Below, piece by piece: positions 49,956 through 59,193 of a stretch of DNA of 64,000 nt. Each line of letters opens with the position of its first letter. Position 1 is the stretch's first letter. The position numbers were made by a program, and so were the translations under genes. The DNA is from JBBSEX01 sp038239345 (lineage in GTDB: Bacteria > Acidobacteriota > Terriglobia > Bryobacterales > Bryobacteraceae), in NCBI GenBank assembly GCA_038239345.1, contig JBBSEX010000011.1:141687-205686 (forward strand), given 5' to 3'. The notes under the pieces are model-generated. The model saw only the letters and a list, made by a program, of their open reading frames with translations, was not told the origin of the DNA and searched no databases.

Positions 49956-52388
49956 ATGCGTATTTTAATTGGTGTCATGCTTTGGGCGAGCCTCGCCTCG
50001 TCTCAAATTATTCCCGGCAGGTACATGGTCGAACTGCAAAGTCCGCCCTTGGGAGCACAAGCCAAATTCTTAACGCCGGATGCGCGCGGTAATGAGCGCA
50101 GCGCGGCGATCACTCTCCGCAATCAAATTCGTACGGAACAAAAGCGCGTTCGCGCGGCAGTGGAACAACATAGCGGTAAGATTCTTTCGACCATGGAGAA
50201 CGTCACAAACGCCTTCATCGTTACTATCCCCGACGAAAGGTCGGCCGAACTCTCGGCGATCCCCGGGGTGAAAAAAGTCTATGCCGTACAAACGGTGAAC
50301 GCGGATCTGGACCACGCTCTTCCTATCCATCACGTACCGCAGGCCTGGAGTCTGGCGGGCGGAGCCAACAAGGCGGGAGCGAATATAAAGGTTGGAATTC
50401 TCGATTCCGGAATCTCAATAAATCATCCGGGCTTTCAGGACAGCACTTTGGTTCCGCCGGCCGGCTATCCGCTGGTCAGCAAAGAGGCCAACCGGGCATT
50501 CACCAATAATAAAGTGATTGTCGCCCGAAGCTATGAAGACATCTACCAATTGACAGACCCAGACGATGCCCACGATACGTTGGGGCACGGCACGGGTGTG
50601 GCGATGTGCGCTGCAGGTGTTTCGAATAAGGGACCGCTCGCCACCATCAGCGGCGTGGCTCCGAAAGCATTCATCGGCGTCTACAAAATTACGCCTCTGG
50701 ACAGCGGATCGGCCTCCGGCGATGTGATCGTCAAGGCTCTGGACGACGCGCTGGCCGACGGCATGGATGTCATCAATATCAGCTATGGCAGCCTTTTCGT
50801 GCAGCCGCTGGAAAACGATCTGGTCAGCGTCTCCATTGACCGTATGCTGCAGTTCGGCGTACTGGTTTTCGTCTCGGCGGGAAACAGCGGTCCGAACCTG
50901 AACACGATCGGAAATTTCGCCTCGAATACGTCGGCGGTTTCCGTCGGCGCCATTGAGAACGATCGTGTCTTCGGCGGGCAGGTCAGCATTCCTGGATCGC
51001 AGCCGTTCCGGGCCTACACCGGTGTTGCCACCGATCCGTTTCCCACCACTCCCATCACCGGTCCCGTCTTCGACGTCTCCGCTCTCGACCAGGATGGTTT
51101 GGGCTGTGTGCCCTTCGCGGCTGGTTCGCTGCAAGGAAAGATCGCTCTGATTTTGCGCGGCACGTGCGGCTTCGTCTCCAAGGCAACCAATGCCAAAGAC
51201 GCCGGCGCGATCGCTGTAATTCTCTACACGAATGCTTCCCCCGCCGTTACACCTTCCATCACGACGGCCACAATTCCCACGGTGCTAATTTCCAACGCCG
51301 ATGGCCTGACGCTGAAAGCAGCCGTTGCCGCCGGTGCGGTGACTGCCACGGTCCAATTCATTGGAGTGACGTTCGCCAATCCGGCGAGCGGAATAACCAG
51401 CTTCTCCAGCCGCGGACCCACCTATTTCTACGGACTGAAACCCGATATCAGCGCCGTGGGATCGAACGTCTATACAGCGGTGCAAACTGCGAATTCGAAG
51501 GGCGAAATCTACGATCCCAGCGGCTATGAGGTTCTTGCCGGCACCAGTTTCGCAGCCCCCATCATGACTGGGGCAGCCGCGGTTTTGAAGGCCGCGCGGC
51601 CGGGCTTGACGGCACTGGAATATCGATCGCTGCTGATTAACGGAGCGGCGACATTGTTGCGCGCCGACGGCTCCATTGAGAAAACCCAGATCTCCGGTCC
51701 GGGTATTCTCGATCTGCAAAGCTCCGTCCTCAGCACCGTGGCGACCTATCCAACATCGCTGAGCTTTGGTATCGGCGATGGCTTCCAGGATAATTTCTTT
51801 CAGCTTACGGTGACTAATGTCGGCGATTCGGCGGATACCTTTAGCCTTTCCACAATCGAGTACGATGGCGCGGATCCACCCCAGTTCTCGCAAACTCCCT
51901 ACGCTCTGGATACCACGCCGACCCTTACTCTGCAGATGAAACCGCACCAATCGCAAACCGTGTATGTGTATTGGTTCAGCGATGGCCTTGATGTTGGTGA
52001 GTATCAAGGGCAGATGGAAATCTCCTCGGCCCATAGCGGGACGCGGGCGCAGATTCCTTACTGGTACGGAGTTCCGTCGGGCATTCCGACACTAGTAACG
52101 CGAGTCAGTTCGCCACCGCCAAGCGCCCCGGCCGGCGCCACTTTGAGCATCTATTATCTGGTTACCGATGAAACGGGTTATGCCATCAAGGATTCCTCGC
52201 TTTTGAAATTCAAGAGCGCGGTTACCGTTGGCGACGGCACCGTTCTTGGCTTGGTACCGAGCGTCAGCTATGCGAATCTCGTCTATGCCCGCGTGAAGCT
52301 GTCCGCCACACCCGGTCCGAATACGTTCCTTTTCCAATTCGGAAACACAGCCCCGGTGACTGTTTCAATTACCGGCAACAAGCCGTAA
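49956..52388 (+). CDS. Secreted S8 subtilisin-like peptidase with PA domain (810 aa)
   Basis: Signal peptide MRILIGVMLWASLASSQ, then a propeptide inhibitor-like region to ~115. Catalytic residues: D150 (VGILDSGIS), H211 (LGHGTGVAM) and S531 (AGTSFAAP). A PA-type insert lies between H and S (CVPFAAGSLQGKIALILRGTCGF) and a C-terminal beta region follows. It is an extracellular or periplasmic protease with an own signal and promoter gap of 74 bases. Unlikely to be part of the CRISPR system because it is exported. Confidence 0.93.
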   Translation: MRILIGVMLWASLASSQIIPGRYMVELQSPPLGAQAKFLTPDARGNERSAAITLRNQIRTEQKRVRAAVEQHSGKILSTMENVTNAFIVTIPDERSAELSAIPGVKKVYAVQTVNADLDHALPIHHVPQAWSLAGGANKAGANIKVGILDSGISINHPGFQDSTLVPPAGYPLVSKEANRAFTNNKVIVARSYEDIYQLTDPDDAHDTLGHGTGVAMCAAGVSNKGPLATISGVAPKAFIGVYKITPLDSGSASGDVIVKALDDALADGMDVINISYGSLFVQPLENDLVSVSIDRMLQFGVLVFVSAGNSGPNLNTIGNFASNTSAVSVGAIENDRVFGGQVSIPGSQPFRAYTGVATDPFPTTPITGPVFDVSALDQDGLGCVPFAAGSLQGKIALILRGTCGFVSKATNAKDAGAIAVILYTNASPAVTPSITTATIPTVLISNADGLTLKAAVAAGAVTATVQFIGVTFANPASGITSFSSRGPTYFYGLKPDISAVGSNVYTAVQTANSKGEIYDPSGYEVLAGTSFAAPIMTGAAAVLKAARPGLTALEYRSLLINGAATLLRADGSIEKTQISGPGILDLQSSVLSTVATYPTSLSFGIGDGFQDNFFQLTVTNVGDSADTFSLSTIEYDGADPPQFSQTPYALDTTPTLTLQMKPHQSQTVYVYWFSDGLDVGEYQGQMEISSAHSGTRAQIPYWYGVPSGIPTLVTRVSSPPPSAPAGATLSIYYLVTDETGYAIKDSSLLKFKSAVTVGDGTVLGLVPSVSYANLVYARVKLSATPGPNTFLFQFGNTAPVTVSITGNKP

Positions 52389-52479
52389 GATTTTGCTCGC
52401 GACGATAGCGCGCGGGATCTACCAAGATTCCGCGCCTGCGTCGGATTCAGCAGTACACGCGTTGGTAGAATACGGATAG

Positions 52480-53274
52480 ATGGACCAAGAGAAAGCTACA
52501 GTAACTGCCGCGGCAGAGCCCAGCCCAATTATCGAAACGCCACGGCCCGACCCTCCGCGGGGCACCATAGCCGAATGGACCGTCACTATTCTGTTGTTGC
52601 TCTTTGGCACCACGACTCTGGTGCAGGCTTTCGTGATCCCCACCGGATCAATGGAAGATACGCTATTAATTGGCGACCACTTACTGGTCGATAAACTCGC
52701 CTTTGCGCCCTCCGGCCCGGTCAGCAAATATATCCTGCCTTATACGGAAGTGAAACGCGGCGACATCATTGTTTTCCGCTATCCCGTCGATATCCGGCAG
52801 ACATTCGTTAAACGAGTGATCGGCGTTCCGGGTGACCACATCCATCTGGAAAATAAAGCGGTTTTCCTAAACGCTCACAAGTTGAACGAGCCCTACAAAT
52901 ATCACAAGACCGATTACATCGATTCCTATCGCGACAATTTCCCCAGCGAACCGAATGTGCACTTGTTTGACCCCGCCGTGGAAATGCTCGGGAAGGACGT
53001 CGTGAATCATGAAATCGTTGTGCCGCCCGGTAAGTATTTCGCCATGGGAGACAATCGCGATTCTTCGCTCGATAGTCGTTACTGGGGCTTTGTTCCGCGC
53101 GAGAATATTATCGGCAAGCCGCTGATCATTTACTGGTCGTACGACGCGCCCACCGACCAACTTGCCGATCCCGGAATCGGCGTGGATCATATACTCGACG
53201 TCGCGCAGAACTTCTTCACGAAGACGCGCTGGCGCCGCACATTCATGTTGATTCACGGCTATCCCGTTCAGTAG
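52480..53274 (+). CDS. lepB: Signal peptidase I (264 aa)
   Basis: One N-terminal TM helix (WTVTILLLLFGTTTLVQAF) leads into the catalytic domain with Ser57 (IPTGSMEDTLLIGD) and the general base Lys111 (FVKRVIGVPGDHI), and later MGDNRDSSLDSRYWGFVP. It removes signal peptides from secreted proteins, which fits the many exported proteins here. The ~25-residue cytoplasmic head is Pro-rich. 17 bases before the guanylyltransferase, probably one operon. Confidence 0.96.
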   Translation: MDQEKATVTAAAEPSPIIETPRPDPPRGTIAEWTVTILLLLFGTTTLVQAFVIPTGSMEDTLLIGDHLLVDKLAFAPSGPVSKYILPYTEVKRGDIIVFRYPVDIRQTFVKRVIGVPGDHIHLENKAVFLNAHKLNEPYKYHKTDYIDSYRDNFPSEPNVHLFDPAVEMLGKDVVNHEIVVPPGKYFAMGDNRDSSLDSRYWGFVPRENIIGKPLIIYWSYDAPTDQLADPGIGVDHILDVAQNFFTKTRWRRTFMLIHGYPVQ

Positions 53275-53291
53275 TAACCCCATGAACTAGC

Positions 53292-54371
53292 ATGTCCAAA
53301 GCAAACCATTACGGCCTCATACTGGCCGGCGGCCGAGGCACGCGCTTCTGGCCACGTAGCCGGCAGAAGCAAGCCAAACAGGTTTTAGAATTCTTCGGAG
53401 AGCGCACGTTGATCCAGCAAACGGTGGATCGCCTGGCCCCGGTCGTGCCACCGGAACGCATTTGGGTGCTGACGAACGACCATCTGCGCGCCGAAATTGT
53501 GAGGCAACTTCCTGAGGTCCCCAAGGCCCAGATCCTTTCCGAACCTGTGCAGCGCAATACAGCTCCAGCGATTGGATTGGCGGCTCATATCCTCCAGTCG
53601 ATCGACCGCGACGCCGTGATGGGCGTATTCCCGTCCGATCACATTATTGCCAAGCCAACGCCCTACCTGCGCCTGATTCGAGCGGCATTCAAGATTGCCG
53701 CCGAGGGCAAGATGGCGGTTCTAGGGATAGAGCCTCGCTGGCCCGAGACCGGCTACGGCTATATCGAATTCCCCGGCGGGGTGAAGGCCGGGTCCATTGA
53801 GCCCGTGGCGGTTCATAAATTTCGTGAGAAGCCGAACCTGGAAACGGCGAAGGAATTCGTCGCCGCTGGTAATTTCTATTGGAATGCCGGCATGTTCTTC
53901 TGGCGAGCATCCGTGCTGCTGGATGCGTTGCGGCTCTACCTGCCGAAAACCGCGACACTGCTGGCAACCTTGCCAGGTTTCGGCCATCGACAGTTTAACG
54001 CTCGGATGAAGGAAGTGTTCCCGAAGTGCGAGAACATCTCTATCGATTACGCCGTACTCGAAAAGGCCCGAGGCGTCGTGGGGCTACCGGCAAGCGGCAT
54101 CGGCTGGAACGATGTCGGCAGTTGGAACGCCGTCTACGAACTGCTGCGTCCCGATAAAAACGGCAATGCATCGAAGACAGAGACCCTGATTGCGGGAAGC
54201 ACGGGCAATTACGTCCACGCCCCAAAGAAGCTGGTGGCTCTTCTGGGCGTGAAGGACCTGATCGTCGTCGATACGCCCGACGCGCTTCTCATCGCCGACC
54301 GGCACCAGGCCCAGCAGGTTGGCGAACTGGTGAAGCTTTTGGAGAAGCAAGGGCGGAGCGATCTGCTGTAA
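53292..54371 (+). CDS. manC: Mannose-1-phosphate guanylyltransferase (359 aa)
   Basis: Nucleotidyltransferase signature LILAGGRGTRFWPRSR at the N-terminus, then QVLEFFGERTLIQQT, PSDHII, ETGYGYIEF, KFREKP, FYWNAGMFFWRAS and SIDYAVLEKA. It makes GDP-mannose from mannose-1-phosphate and GTP for glycan synthesis. It lacks the C-terminal phosphomannose-isomerase domain of the long bifunctional form. It converges on the aminotransferase, with a small inverted repeat (AAGG...CCTT) between the stops. Confidence 0.93.
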   Translation: MSKANHYGLILAGGRGTRFWPRSRQKQAKQVLEFFGERTLIQQTVDRLAPVVPPERIWVLTNDHLRAEIVRQLPEVPKAQILSEPVQRNTAPAIGLAAHILQSIDRDAVMGVFPSDHIIAKPTPYLRLIRAAFKIAAEGKMAVLGIEPRWPETGYGYIEFPGGVKAGSIEPVAVHKFREKPNLETAKEFVAAGNFYWNAGMFFWRASVLLDALRLYLPKTATLLATLPGFGHRQFNARMKEVFPKCENISIDYAVLEKARGVVGLPASGIGWNDVGSWNAVYELLRPDKNGNASKTETLIAGSTGNYVHAPKKLVALLGVKDLIVVDTPDALLIADRHQAQQVGELVKLLEKQGRSDLL

Positions 54372-54384
54372 GGATTGGCTAGCC

Positions 54385-55611
54385 TTAAGTCGCGGGCGTG
54401 TGTTTCTTGAACACCTTATTCAATCCAGCAACCGCCCGATCAACGTCCTGCTCCGTCAAAATATACGGTGGCAGCAGCCGGAGTACGGTGTCGTGTGTGC
54501 AGTTGATCAGCATCCCTTCTTCCATCGCATCTAGGACGAATTGCTTTCCAGGGATATCCAGTTGAATACCGATCATCAGCCCATATCCGCGAATTTCTTT
54601 GATGAACCCATAGTGCCTCGCCAACTCCGTCAGACGCATGCGGAAGTAGCCGCCTACGCTAGCGATGGAAGGCAGCAGTTCCTCTAAAATATCCAGAAAT
54701 TCCAAAGCGACGCGGCAGGACAAGGGTCCGCCACCGAAGGTCGATCCATGCATGCCGGGCGCGATCGTACTGGCTGCCCGTTCATTGGCCAGAATAAATC
54801 CCAAAGGCAATCCGCACCCGACAGGTTTAGCGGCCACCGCAACGTCCGGCAGAATCGCGGGTTCAACCAGTTGATAAGCGAAGTGCGTGCCGGGACGGCC
54901 GACTCCGCATTGTGTTTCATCGCAGACCAGCAGCGCGTCGAATCGCTGCGAGAGTTCTTTTGCTTTTTCCACGAATTTCTGGGAAAGCGGATTAATTCCC
55001 CCCTCTCCTTGTATCCATTCCAGGATAATGCCCGCGGTGCGCTCGCAAACGATTTGTTCGAGCGCCGTACTATCGTTGGCCTTCACGAATCGCGCTCCAG
55101 GCACTAGAGGCTCGAAATCGCGGCGGTATTTTTCCTGACCGGTGATGGATAATGCACCCAGGGTACGTCCGTGGAAGGAGTTGTCCAGCGCAACAACTTC
55201 GAACTTGTCGGGACTGATTTTTCGCCCGTGGGAGTGGATCATCTTCAGCGCGCCTTCCACCGCTTCCGTGCCGGAATTGCAAAAGAAAGCTCGCTGCAGC
55301 CCGCTGATTTCCGACAGCCTCTTGGCTAACAACCCCTGATATTCGTGGTAATAAAGGTTCGAGGTATGAATCAGCCGGCCCGCCTGTTGCTTGATCACCT
55401 TCGTGATCCGCGGATGGGAGTAGCCCAGGGCGTTAACGCCGATGCCGGAAATCAAATCGAGATATCGCCGGCCCGCTGTGTCGTAAACGTAACATCCCTT
55501 ACCACGATCCAAGACCACCGGATAACGGCTATAGTTCTGTAAAAGGTACTGTTTTTCGAGCTCGGCGACCGAAGTTTCGGTGGCTGCGGTAACCGCTACG
55601 CTGGTGGTCAT
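54385..55611 (-). CDS. argD: Acetylornithine-type aminotransferase, class III (408 aa)
   Basis: PLP-dependent class III aminotransferase: YLDLISGIGVNALGYSHP, FFCNSGTEAVEGALK, SFHGRTLGALSITGQ, VCDETQCGVGRPGT, and the PLP-binding Lys in AVAAKPVGCGLPLG. The size and motifs fit ArgD (N-acetylornithine or succinyl-diaminopimelate aminotransferase) but also related ornithine/4-aminobutyrate enzymes. Between its start and the cysK terminator lies a short A/T-rich stretch with a TATAAT-like box just before the ATG. Confidence 0.85.
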   Translation of the reverse strand: MTTSVAVTAATETSVAELEKQYLLQNYSRYPVVLDRGKGCYVYDTAGRRYLDLISGIGVNALGYSHPRITKVIKQQAGRLIHTSNLYYHEYQGLLAKRLSEISGLQRAFFCNSGTEAVEGALKMIHSHGRKISPDKFEVVALDNSFHGRTLGALSITGQEKYRRDFEPLVPGARFVKANDSTALEQIVCERTAGIILEWIQGEGGINPLSQKFVEKAKELSQRFDALLVCDETQCGVGRPGTHFAYQLVEPAILPDVAVAAKPVGCGLPLGFILANERAASTIAPGMHGSTFGGGPLSCRVALEFLDILEELLPSIASVGGYFRMRLTELARHYGFIKEIRGYGLMIGIQLDIPGKQFVLDAMEEGMLINCTHDTVLRLLPPYILTEQDVDRAVAGLNKVFKKHTPAT

Positions 55612-55690
55612 AATCGATTATAAAAATTTTTAAGGCGAGACGTAACCTTGGCGGGCGGGCGAACGCATATACATTCAATCCCCGTTACAA

Positions 55691-55729
55691 GCGGGCGCTT
55701 TCACCCCTTCACCCAAACGAAGCGCCCGC
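55691..55729 (-). terminator. Terminator hairpin after cysK
   Basis: GCGGGCGCTT (55691-55700) pairs perfectly with AAGCGCCCGC (55720-55729), 19-base loop. It stands between the cysK stop (55739) and the argD start (55611). On the plus strand it is followed by TTTTCCC; on the minus strand the U-tract is weak. Confidence 0.7.
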
Positions 55730-55738
55730 TTTTCCCAA

Positions 55739-56695
55739 TTAATCCGCGCTGATTCCCTCAAACAAAACTGAGCTTAAGTAACGCTCCGCGGTGTCTGGAA
55801 GGACGACGACAATCGTCTTGCCTTTCATCTCCGGTTCCTTGGCCAGGCGCACCGCCACCGCCGCCGCCGCGCCGCAGGAAATCCCGCTGAGAATCCCCTC
55901 TTCCTTCGCCAGACGGCGCGCCATCTCGAGAGATTCGTCGTTCGTCACCAGTTCCACACGATCCACCATGGACAGATCCAGCGTGTCGGGAATAAAGCCC
56001 GCGCCGACGCCTTGAATCTTGTGCGGACCGGGCTGAATCGGCTCGCCTTTCAGCTTCTGTGTAATTACCGGACTGTTTGTTGGCTCAATGCCGACAGAAA
56101 GAATCTTCTTCCCTTTCTCCAGCTTGATGTAGCGCGAGACGCCCGTGATGGTACCGCCGGTGCCGATGCCCGACACCAGCACATCGATCTCGCCGTTGGT
56201 GTCGTCCCAGATTTCCGGACCAGTCGTTTTGAAGTGAATACCGGGGTTCGCCGGATTCTTGAATTGCTGCAGCAGGACATAGCGCTCCGGGTCGGAAGCT
56301 ACAACTTCTTCGGCCTTGGCGATCGCGCCTTTCATTCCCGAAGGGCCGTCCGTCAGAATCAAATTCGCGCCCAGGGCCTTCAGAACCTTTCGCCGTTCAA
56401 TCGACATCGTCTCGGGCATGGTCAGCGTGATGGGGTAGCCACGCGCCGCCGCGACGAATGCCAGAGCGATTCCCGTATTTCCGCTGGTGGGCTCAATCAG
56501 GGCCTTGCCAGGTTTCAGGATGCCTCGCTCCTCGGCGTCCCAGATCATGGCCGCGCCAATACGGCACTTAACCGAGTAAGCGGGATTGCGGCCTTCGATC
56601 TTCGCGAGCACAAGCGCCGGAGCGCCATCGATAACACGATTCAGCTTGATGAGCGGTGTCCGCCCGATGCTTAGAGAATTGTCTGCGTAGTACAA
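55739..56695 (-). CDS. cysK: Cysteine synthase A (318 aa)
   Basis: Makes cysteine from O-acetylserine and sulfide. PLP-binding Lys in YSVKCRIGAA; ligand loop EPTSGNTGIALAF; GIGTGGTITGVSRY; IQGVGAGFIPDTLD; SGISCGAAAAVAVRLA. The length is standard. It lies 18 bases behind an Rrf2-family gene on the same strand, so CymR-like control of cysteine synthesis is likely. Confidence 0.95.
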   Translation of the reverse strand: MYYADNSLSIGRTPLIKLNRVIDGAPALVLAKIEGRNPAYSVKCRIGAAMIWDAEERGILKPGKALIEPTSGNTGIALAFVAAARGYPITLTMPETMSIERRKVLKALGANLILTDGPSGMKGAIAKAEEVVASDPERYVLLQQFKNPANPGIHFKTTGPEIWDDTNGEIDVLVSGIGTGGTITGVSRYIKLEKGKKILSVGIEPTNSPVITQKLKGEPIQPGPHKIQGVGAGFIPDTLDLSMVDRVELVTNDESLEMARRLAKEEGILSGISCGAAAAVAVRLAKEPEMKGKTIVVVLPDTAERYLSSVLFEGISAD

Positions 56696-56713
56696 AAAAT
56701 GCCTCCCTGACTT

Positions 56714-57139
56714 CTAAATGTCCCAATTGGGGACGTACGTTGCTTGCCGCTCTCGCCATGAGCGTACCAACTCGGCGAAGTTGGTGCGATCCACGATTTC
56801 CGACACGGCTTGGTCCACTCGCTGCCACATGGCGGTGAACGCATGTTCCGCTTTCCGCTTCGAACCGCCGGCGGATGGTTTTGAACCTTCCACAAAGCGG
56901 ATTACTTCGCCAACCGTGATCGTGTCCGGCATGCGGGCCAACAGATATCCGCCTTCGGCGCCACGTCGCGATTCGACAAATCCCCCTTGCTTCAGCCCCG
57001 CCAGAATCAACTCCAGAAACTTTTGGGGAATCTTCTGGCGACGGGCGATGTCGGCGATTTTAACGGGCTCCCCCTGCGGCTGGGTGGCCAAATCGAAAAT
57101 TGCCTCCAAAGCGTATTCACCCTTTACGGAAATATTCAT
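56714..57139 (-). CDS. Rrf2-family transcriptional regulator, CymR-like (141 aa)
   Basis: N-terminal winged helix with ISVKGEYALEAIFDLA, IADIARRQKIPQKFLELILAGLKQGGFVESRRGAEGGYLLAR, and DTITVGEVIRFVEG. It has no cysteines, so it cannot carry the IscR 2Fe-2S cluster; this fits CymR, which senses cysteine status through CysK. Operon position upstream of cysK supports this. Divergent from the TPR gene. Confidence 0.87.
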   Translation of the reverse strand: MNISVKGEYALEAIFDLATQPQGEPVKIADIARRQKIPQKFLELILAGLKQGGFVESRRGAEGGYLLARMPDTITVGEVIRFVEGSKPSAGGSKRKAEHAFTAMWQRVDQAVSEIVDRTNFAELVRSWRERQATYVPNWDI

Positions 57140-57253
57140 GCATTCCTTCGTAGTGTCGAAACCAATAGAAATTGTATGCCGAAACTGCCGCTAACGGACA
57201 AATGTCTTCGCGACCCCGTGGCAGTGGACATGACACAATGATGGAGACGCAAC

Positions 57254-58186
57254 GTGGAAATCGACCCCGAAAAACAGAGCCCGGCTCCGGGATTTACAGC
57301 TCGGGAGCGCCGCTCCAGCAACCGTAAGCTTTCCGCTCAAAGCCCGGAATCGGACTTGCCCGCTGCCCCCTCCAGTGTCTCCAGCTATCGTGTGGAAACG
57401 CCCAAGGAATATCTATCTTCCGCCCCGCAATCCGCTCCCCGCTTGGTTCCGGTGCTGGCCGTAGATATCCGCCGCAAGCACAATCGTAGGCTGCGCTATG
57501 GCGCGATCGCGATTGCCGTAATGCTGATCGCCGGCTATTTTCTTTATCGCTGGAGCGATCGCCCCGCGCTCGCCATCCAGCTTTATAATTCCGCCGATAC
57601 TTTGATGGGCGCCGGAAATTTCAAGGATGCCGTACCGTTTCTCGACGCCGCCATCGGCGCCGATGCCAAATTCGTGGGTGCCTATGAATTGCGCGCCACT
57701 GCCTATACAAAGCTCGGCAATCCTCGGCGGGCCGCGGAATCTTTCAGCAAGGTGATTCAGCTACAGCCGGATCGCACGGATATTCTGCTGGCGCGCGCCG
57801 CCGCCTATTATCAGAGCGGCGATCCCGACAGGTCCATTGCCGATTTGAATACGGTGATACAACGCGAGCCGACAACCGCCGCCTTCAACCTTCGCGGAAA
57901 TGCTTACCGCGCAGTGAAGAATTACGATGAAGCGGTGAAAGATTTTACGCGGGCTATTCAACGCGAGCCGGCAACCCCGGTAAACATCGACAGCTTCTAC
58001 CAGCGCGGACTCGTGTATGTGATTCTTGGTGAAAATCGGCTTGCCATGGACGATTTCAATCGCGCCATCGAGTTGAATCCGCGGAATGCTTTCGTCTATG
58101 CATCGCGGGCCGGTTTGAAGCTCAAAGCGGGAGACAAGCGTGGGTCGGACGAAGATTACGCGGCGGCTCGGTTGAGAAAACAATGA
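57254..58186 (+). CDS. Membrane-anchored TPR protein 1 (310 aa)
   Basis: A cytoplasmic ~80-residue head is followed by one TM helix (YGAIAIAVMLIAGYFLYRW, ~83-100) and TPR repeats (LYNSADTLMGAGNFKDAVPFLDAAI, AYTKLGNPRRAAESFSKVIQLQPDR, AYYQSGDPDRSIADLNTVIQREP, AYRAVKNYDEAVKDFTRAIQREP, NRLAMDDFNRAIELNPRN). GTG start with GGAG eight bases upstream. The next gene is a paralog with the same layout, so this is an old tandem duplication. TPRs bind partner proteins; partners unknown. Confidence 0.85.
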   Translation: MEIDPEKQSPAPGFTARERRSSNRKLSAQSPESDLPAAPSSVSSYRVETPKEYLSSAPQSAPRLVPVLAVDIRRKHNRRLRYGAIAIAVMLIAGYFLYRWSDRPALAIQLYNSADTLMGAGNFKDAVPFLDAAIGADAKFVGAYELRATAYTKLGNPRRAAESFSKVIQLQPDRTDILLARAAAYYQSGDPDRSIADLNTVIQREPTTAAFNLRGNAYRAVKNYDEAVKDFTRAIQREPATPVNIDSFYQRGLVYVILGENRLAMDDFNRAIELNPRNAFVYASRAGLKLKAGDKRGSDEDYAAARLRKQ

Positions 58187-58236
58187 TGCCAGCCGTAACA
58201 TTTGGGTGCGGTGTACTGTAGGAGAAGAACGAATTC

Positions 58237-59148
58237 ATGGAATCGCCCGATCCCAAATTGCCGTCCGAGAACGAGCCCTTAAATGTCTCCAGCGATGAAG
58301 CGACCCAGCCGGTCGAAGCCCCGCCAGTCGATTGGAACGCTCATGTCTCCACGCCGAAGGAATATCTGCGCAATACAACGCCGGCGCTGATTCCGATGTC
58401 GGAAAAAGATGTCTTCCGCCGGGGGATCAAACTTGCATTGGCGATCACCGCAGTTTTGATCACGGCCGTGGTGCTTGGTCTCTATTTATCGAATCGCGCA
58501 GCTGAGCCGAAGAAAGCGCGAGCCGCTTTCGCCGCCGGTGAAACTCTGGTCAAAGTTGGCCGCTACCGCGACGCGATTCCGATGCTGAACCAGATGTTGC
58601 AATACGATCCGAACGATCCCGAGGCTCTGCGCCTTCGCGGTATTTCCTACAGCAACAATAATGACGACGAGAATGCGGTGAAAGATTTCACTGCCTTTTT
58701 GAAATTGCAGCCCAACGGCATCGACACTTATTTCGATCGCGGAATTGTATACGGCCGCATGCACAAAAGCCAGGAGGCGATTGCCGATTTCAGCAGATAC
58801 ATCGCCGCCAAACCAAGGGCCGGCCGGGCTTTCAATTATCGTGGGGCGGCGTATCGCGAGTTAAAGCAATATCCGCAAGCACTCGACAATTTCAGCCAGG
58901 CTATCGGGCTGGAGCACGAGACCGATGAAATTCTCGACGATTACTATCAGCGCGGCGCGATGTATGAAGCTTTAGGCGATCTGCCGCATGCGATGGCCGA
59001 CTACAACAAGGCAATCGAGATCAGTCCGGAACGCCCCTTCGTATACATCTCGCGAGGCACTCTGCGTAAACGCCTTGGCGACAACAATGCCGGCGACGCG
59101 GATTTGAAGCTTGCTAAATCGATTGAAGACCGGATTTTTCAACGGTAG
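58237..59148 (+). CDS. Membrane-anchored TPR protein 2 (303 aa)
   Basis: Same plan as its upstream neighbour: head with APPVDWNAHVSTPKEYLRN, TM helix (LALAITAVLITAVVLGLYL), then TPRs (AGETLVKVGRYRDAIPMLNQMLQYDPND, YSNNNDDENAVKDFTAFLKLQPN, YGRMHKSQEAIADFSRYIAAKP, AYRELKQYPQALDNFSQAI). Both share the cytoplasmic motif PKEYL. Followed by the DHS-like gene after 45 bases. Confidence 0.85.
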   Translation: MESPDPKLPSENEPLNVSSDEATQPVEAPPVDWNAHVSTPKEYLRNTTPALIPMSEKDVFRRGIKLALAITAVLITAVVLGLYLSNRAAEPKKARAAFAAGETLVKVGRYRDAIPMLNQMLQYDPNDPEALRLRGISYSNNNDDENAVKDFTAFLKLQPNGIDTYFDRGIVYGRMHKSQEAIADFSRYIAAKPRAGRAFNYRGAAYRELKQYPQALDNFSQAIGLEHETDEILDDYYQRGAMYEALGDLPHAMADYNKAIEISPERPFVYISRGTLRKRLGDNNAGDADLKLAKSIEDRIFQR

Positions 59149-59193
59149 TCCGATGCCGCCGGCAATTCATAAATCAAGTCCACTTACAAACTA

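Noticed and set aside
49956..52388. S8 peptidase as a type III CRISPR effector protease
   Set aside because: It has its own signal peptide and no CARF, SAVED or TPR sensor domain.
54369..54388. Inverted repeat AAGG...CCTT between manC and argD as terminator
   Set aside because: The stem is only about five bases with no T-run.
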